Assembly: GCA_902778055.1 (NCBI GenBank)
Contig: CACYWL010000007.1
Location: forward strand, 179,889-243,888
Source of the DNA: an uncultured Eubacteriales bacterium
Lineage (GTDB): Bacteria > Bacillota > Clostridia > Christensenellales > Aristaeellaceae
Length of the DNA: 64,000 nt
Direction of reading: 5' to 3'
The notes under the pieces are model-generated. The model saw only the letters and a program-made list of their open reading frames with translations. It was not told where the DNA came from and did not search any database. The translations under genes and the position numbers were made by a program. Position 1 is the first letter of the stretch, and each line of letters begins with the position of its first letter. Shown here one piece after another: positions 61,311 to 64,000 of the stretch.

Positions 61311-63736
61311 TTCAGCCTGACCCTTTCCGTCAGCAGAAAACCGGTATCCTTCTGCACCTTCCGGAGAATTCGGAGGGCGTCCTCGTCCATGGCAATCACC
61401 GGCTGATAATCGTTTTTGCCCGCCGGGGCCGAAGAGCTGGTCAGAACAGGGATCAGGCTGATTTCCAGCCTGTTTTCCTCCCGAAGGGGATAGATTCGGA
61501 CCTGCGCCAGCAGCGCGTCATAGGTCGTCAGCGGATAGGTTCCGCCGAACATCAGATTTCCGAGGCTGTAGATCACCGGCATGTCTCCGATCCAGTCCAT
61601 CCCCTGAACCACATGGGGATGATGTCCGATCACCAGGCTCGCGCCCGCCCTCCTGCAGGCCCGGGCCATCGCCTCCTGCAGGACATTGTGATGCCCGTCG
61701 TATTCCGTGCCCCAGTGACACTGATAGATGATAAACTCCGCGCCCTGCTCCTTCATTTCCGCGATATCCCTTGCGATGATATCCGGATCCGCCTTGTAGG
61801 TTGTTTCCCGGCATCCTCCGAACCCGATCCGGACCCCCCTGATTTCAAACACGGGATTTTTTCCGTTTCCGCAATAAGGAACCGTCTTCTCCAGAACGGA
61901 CAGCGTAGCGCGGTAGCCTTCCTCTCCGTAATCGATCGTATGATTATTGGCGATATTGACCAGATCAATTCCCCCCGCGGTTAAGGCCGCCGCATAATCG
62001 GTTTTCCCGCGGAAGCGCCATTTCTTGGTGGTATCCTCTCCGCCCGGGTCATCCTTCAACACGCATTCGAGGTTCACAACCGTCAGGTCATCCTGCTCGA
62101 AAACCTCCTTCAGCCCCTGAAAAGGCCATTCCATGCCCCATTGCTCCAGATAGGCCGGGAGGGAGCCGGTCTGGCCGTAATAGCTCTCCCTTGCTCCCAG
62201 CACCGCATCTCCGCCGAACGTCAGCGAAACAAAGGGTTCATCCCCGTTTTCCGGCGCGACTTCCCAAGCCTGCTGAAGCCCCTGAAGGAGATCCGGCGTA
62301 TTCCCCGTCAGAATCGATTTCTGCTTTTCCCTTTCTTCCGGGTCATCCAGGACAATGATCCGCGTATGATAAGGAAGATGCGTCCAGAACCAGTAGGCGT
62401 TGATTCCTTTTTCGCTCGGTTTTTCCTGCACGCGGATGCAGGCGTGGGAGGCCTTGGTGCCCAGATAAAGCTCCCCTGGGTTCATGTCTTTCTTTCCGGC
62501 TTCATTCCAGGCATAGGGAATCTGATGGAGCAGATTTCCCCCGTCATAGCGGATCACAAAATCGTATTTCAGGCCGTTTGTCGAATAATCGCTCATATGC
62601 AGGTTTGTCAGAAAGCTGCCTGCCGCTGTTTCCTGATACAGTTCGCCCTTGACGATTCTCCCCGTGGAAACAAGCAGCGTATCGATCTTCTCTCCCCGCT
62701 GATACAGGGTCAGCGTCTGCTCCACCTTATCCACCAACAGCCCGTATTCCGTCTGCGGAGAAACCACCTTCAGCACCTTTCTGGGAACCCAGCCCTCCAC
62801 CGGCGCCCCCTCCTCATGGTTCCAGGCGCGGATCCGAACCCATCTGTCCCGGATTTCCATCACCGAGAGCGCCTGACTCTGGCCGTGCAGCGTGCCCAGG
62901 ACCCGGCTGTCCGAATCCGGCTCAGCGTAAACCCGCTGATGGGCTGTATTGCTGATATCGACGACCGTGGCCGGCGCCGTCATTTTCCGCCAGATTTCCG
63001 CGTCGCTGTCATCCCGTCCCGGCATGATATCCCCGGTGATCTGCAGCTCCTGCACCGGTCTTTTTCCGTTTCTGATCTGAAGAGAGAATTCCTTCGAACA
63101 GGCAGGGTGCATCTGTCCGTAGACCATCACCCGATACCTTCCTTCCGGAAGCGCATGCTTTGCGGTCAGGCCGCTGTAGAAAACCTGATTCACCCTTCCC
63201 CCCTTGACCTGGCGGCTGGTCTTCAGGACGAGGGCATCCGTTTCATCATAAAACTCGGCAGTCAGCTGATCCGTATAAAGCAGTTTGAACTCGAGGAACC
63301 ATTCCCCCGCTTCTTCGGTATATACCGTCGGGTCGCTGGGCAGGGCAAACAGAATCGCCTGCAGGGCGGGATTGAGGCTGACCCGAGTCTGCGTGGCATA
63401 TTCCCTGCCGCTGGTTCCGGTCAGCGTTCCGTAAATCGTATATTCCTTCAGGGCCATGCGCTCTTCATTCCATCCGAGCCCGTCCCAGATGATCTGGCTT
63501 TTTCCTTCCGGGATTTCCTTCTCCAGAACCCGGTAGAGCGTGGTTTCATCCCGGATTTCCAGGCGGCATGAGCCCGCTTCCGGCGCGAAGACCGTAAGCG
63601 GATTGCTCTGGAAGCCGGAAATACCCTCCGAAGGCGCGCTGATCGTCCATTCCGTCCCGGCCGCGGATTCGCTCCGCGCGGCGCAGAAAGCAAGAAAGCA
63701 GACCGCGAGCAGCATCAAAACAAAGGATTTACGCAT
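61304..63736 (-). CDS. envelope protein: SH3-like + L,D-transpeptidase + CapA domain fusion
   Basis: 810 residues. Signal peptide (SFVLMLLAVCFLAFCAARSES), a beta-rich region to about 255, an SH3-like segment (HQRVYAEPDSDSRVLGTLHG), then a YkuD L,D-transpeptidase domain (about 325-465) whose active site reads SHACIRV. A CapA/PgsA-type metallophosphatase-like domain (about 505-745) has TFGGDAVLG, VNLECVL, ANNHTIDYG and HHPHVVQGM. It would act outside the membrane, crosslinking or attaching wall polymer and handling a capsule-type polymer. GTG at 63739 precedes the chosen ATG; AAAGGA is nearer in spacing to 63736. Confidence 0.9.
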   Translation of the reverse strand: MRKSFVLMLLAVCFLAFCAARSESAAGTEWTISAPSEGISGFQSNPLTVFAPEAGSCRLEIRDETTLYRVLEKEIPEGKSQIIWDGLGWNEERMALKEYTIYGTLTGTSGREYATQTRVSLNPALQAILFALPSDPTVYTEEAGEWFLEFKLLYTDQLTAEFYDETDALVLKTSRQVKGGRVNQVFYSGLTAKHALPEGRYRVMVYGQMHPACSKEFSLQIRNGKRPVQELQITGDIMPGRDDSDAEIWRKMTAPATVVDISNTAHQRVYAEPDSDSRVLGTLHGQSQALSVMEIRDRWVRIRAWNHEEGAPVEGWVPRKVLKVVSPQTEYGLLVDKVEQTLTLYQRGEKIDTLLVSTGRIVKGELYQETAAGSFLTNLHMSDYSTNGLKYDFVIRYDGGNLLHQIPYAWNEAGKKDMNPGELYLGTKASHACIRVQEKPSEKGINAYWFWTHLPYHTRIIVLDDPEEREKQKSILTGNTPDLLQGLQQAWEVAPENGDEPFVSLTFGGDAVLGARESYYGQTGSLPAYLEQWGMEWPFQGLKEVFEQDDLTVVNLECVLKDDPGGEDTTKKWRFRGKTDYAAALTAGGIDLVNIANNHTIDYGEEGYRATLSVLEKTVPYCGNGKNPVFEIRGVRIGFGGCRETTYKADPDIIARDIAEMKEQGAEFIIYQCHWGTEYDGHHNVLQEAMARACRRAGASLVIGHHPHVVQGMDWIGDMPVIYSLGNLMFGGTYPLTTYDALLAQVRIYPLREENRLEISLIPVLTSSSAPAGKNDYQPVIAMDEDALRILRKVQKDTGFLLTERVRLNY

Positions 63737-63750
63737 CACGTTTCCTTTCT

Positions 63751-63785
63751 GAAAAAAAATGAGGATGCAGCAATCTGCATCCTCA
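63751..63785 (-). terminator. terminator after tRNA-Ser
   Basis: GAGGATGCAG and CTGCATCCTC form a perfect 10-base-pair stem with a 4-base loop; on the minus strand it is followed by ATTTTTTTTC. Confidence 0.9.
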
Positions 63786-63786
63786 G

Positions 63787-63874
63787 CGGAGAGTTAGGGA
63801 TTCGAACCCTAGGTGAGGTATCACCCCACACACGATTTCCAGTCGTGCGCCTTAGACCACTCAGCCAACTCTCC
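63787..63874 (-). tRNA. tRNA-Ser (anticodon GGA)
   Basis: 88 bases on the minus strand form a class II tRNA: acceptor GGAGAGT with ACTCTCC, anticodon loop CTGGAAA (GGA), a long variable arm, and T arm TAGGGTTCGAATCCCTA. It lies upstream of the envelope fusion gene with its own terminator. Confidence 0.96.
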
Positions 63875-63955
63875 TCAAGAGCTGAAGTGCTCACTCGCAT
63901 TAGTATAGTGAAAAATAGATTTTTGTCAAGACAAAAATTGCCTCATTTTTTCAGC

Positions 63956-64000
63956 TCATTTTTTCAGCTTCTCAATCATCTCATAGTTGCCCAGAATCAC
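63956..64000 (-). CDS. C-terminal 14 codons of an unknown gene (cut by window edge)
   Basis: The minus strand reads VILGNYEMIEKLKK then TGA at 63956. The frame is open to the window edge. Too short to name. The 13-base CTCATTTTTTCAG is duplicated in tandem at its stop. Confidence 0.5.
   Translation of the reverse strand: MILGNYEMIEKLKK

Overview
The window reads as chromosome of an anaerobic, Gram-positive, spore-lineage Clostridia member (Bacillota) with a fairly high GC content. Supporting signs are SigH and RicT homologues, two T-box leaders, GlgC plus GlgD, Mini-RNase III beside RlmB and ThyX, FakA/Asp23, DarA, and LPxTG-type sortase substrates. I cannot name the genus.

Left part (1-34.4 kb), mostly core genes. 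A PgpH/PhoH pair is followed by a promoter and a leucine-type T-box driving a degenerate isopropylmalate-synthase paralogue and a TIM-barrel/acyl-CoA-synthetase fusion. Next comes a long minus-strand block (asp23, fakA, recG, a PDZ-radical SAM protein, der, plsY, lepA, a SLOG-like protein, hemW, mreB). Divergent from it, a tyrosine-type T-box drives an aminotransferase, tyrS and a YigZ protein. A minus-strand block then carries glycogen synthesis (glgC-glgD-glgA), trmN6, baiN-like, tetR and deoD. An intact CimA-type synthase faces the cluster mrnC-thyX-rlmB-sigH.

Middle part (34.6-56.7 kb), accessory. It holds a heterodimeric ABC exporter, a YhcG (DUF1016) remnant, a type I restriction system (hsdM-hsdS-hsdR), a membrane diguanylate cyclase, two decayed genes, an AbiE toxin-antitoxin pair, two DUF6273 surface proteins with sortase signals plus broken copies and a dispersed repeat, a small secreted CxxC protein, a Phd/RelE pair, and a DUF4143 ATPase behind an unusual four-half-site operator. 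It ends at a tRNA-Lys. No integrase or attachment repeat was seen.

Right part (56.7-64 kb) returns to core genes: a small ferredoxin, darA-holB-ricT, a THUMP RNA methyltransferase, a large envelope protein joining an L,D-transpeptidase to a CapA domain, a tRNA-Ser, and the last codons of another gene.

The strongest candidates for something undescribed are the leucine-T-box operon (2.1-6.1 kb), the L,D-transpeptidase-CapA fusion (61.3-63.7 kb), and the palindromic control region before the DUF4143 gene. All functional statements rest on reading motifs by eye; no search was run.
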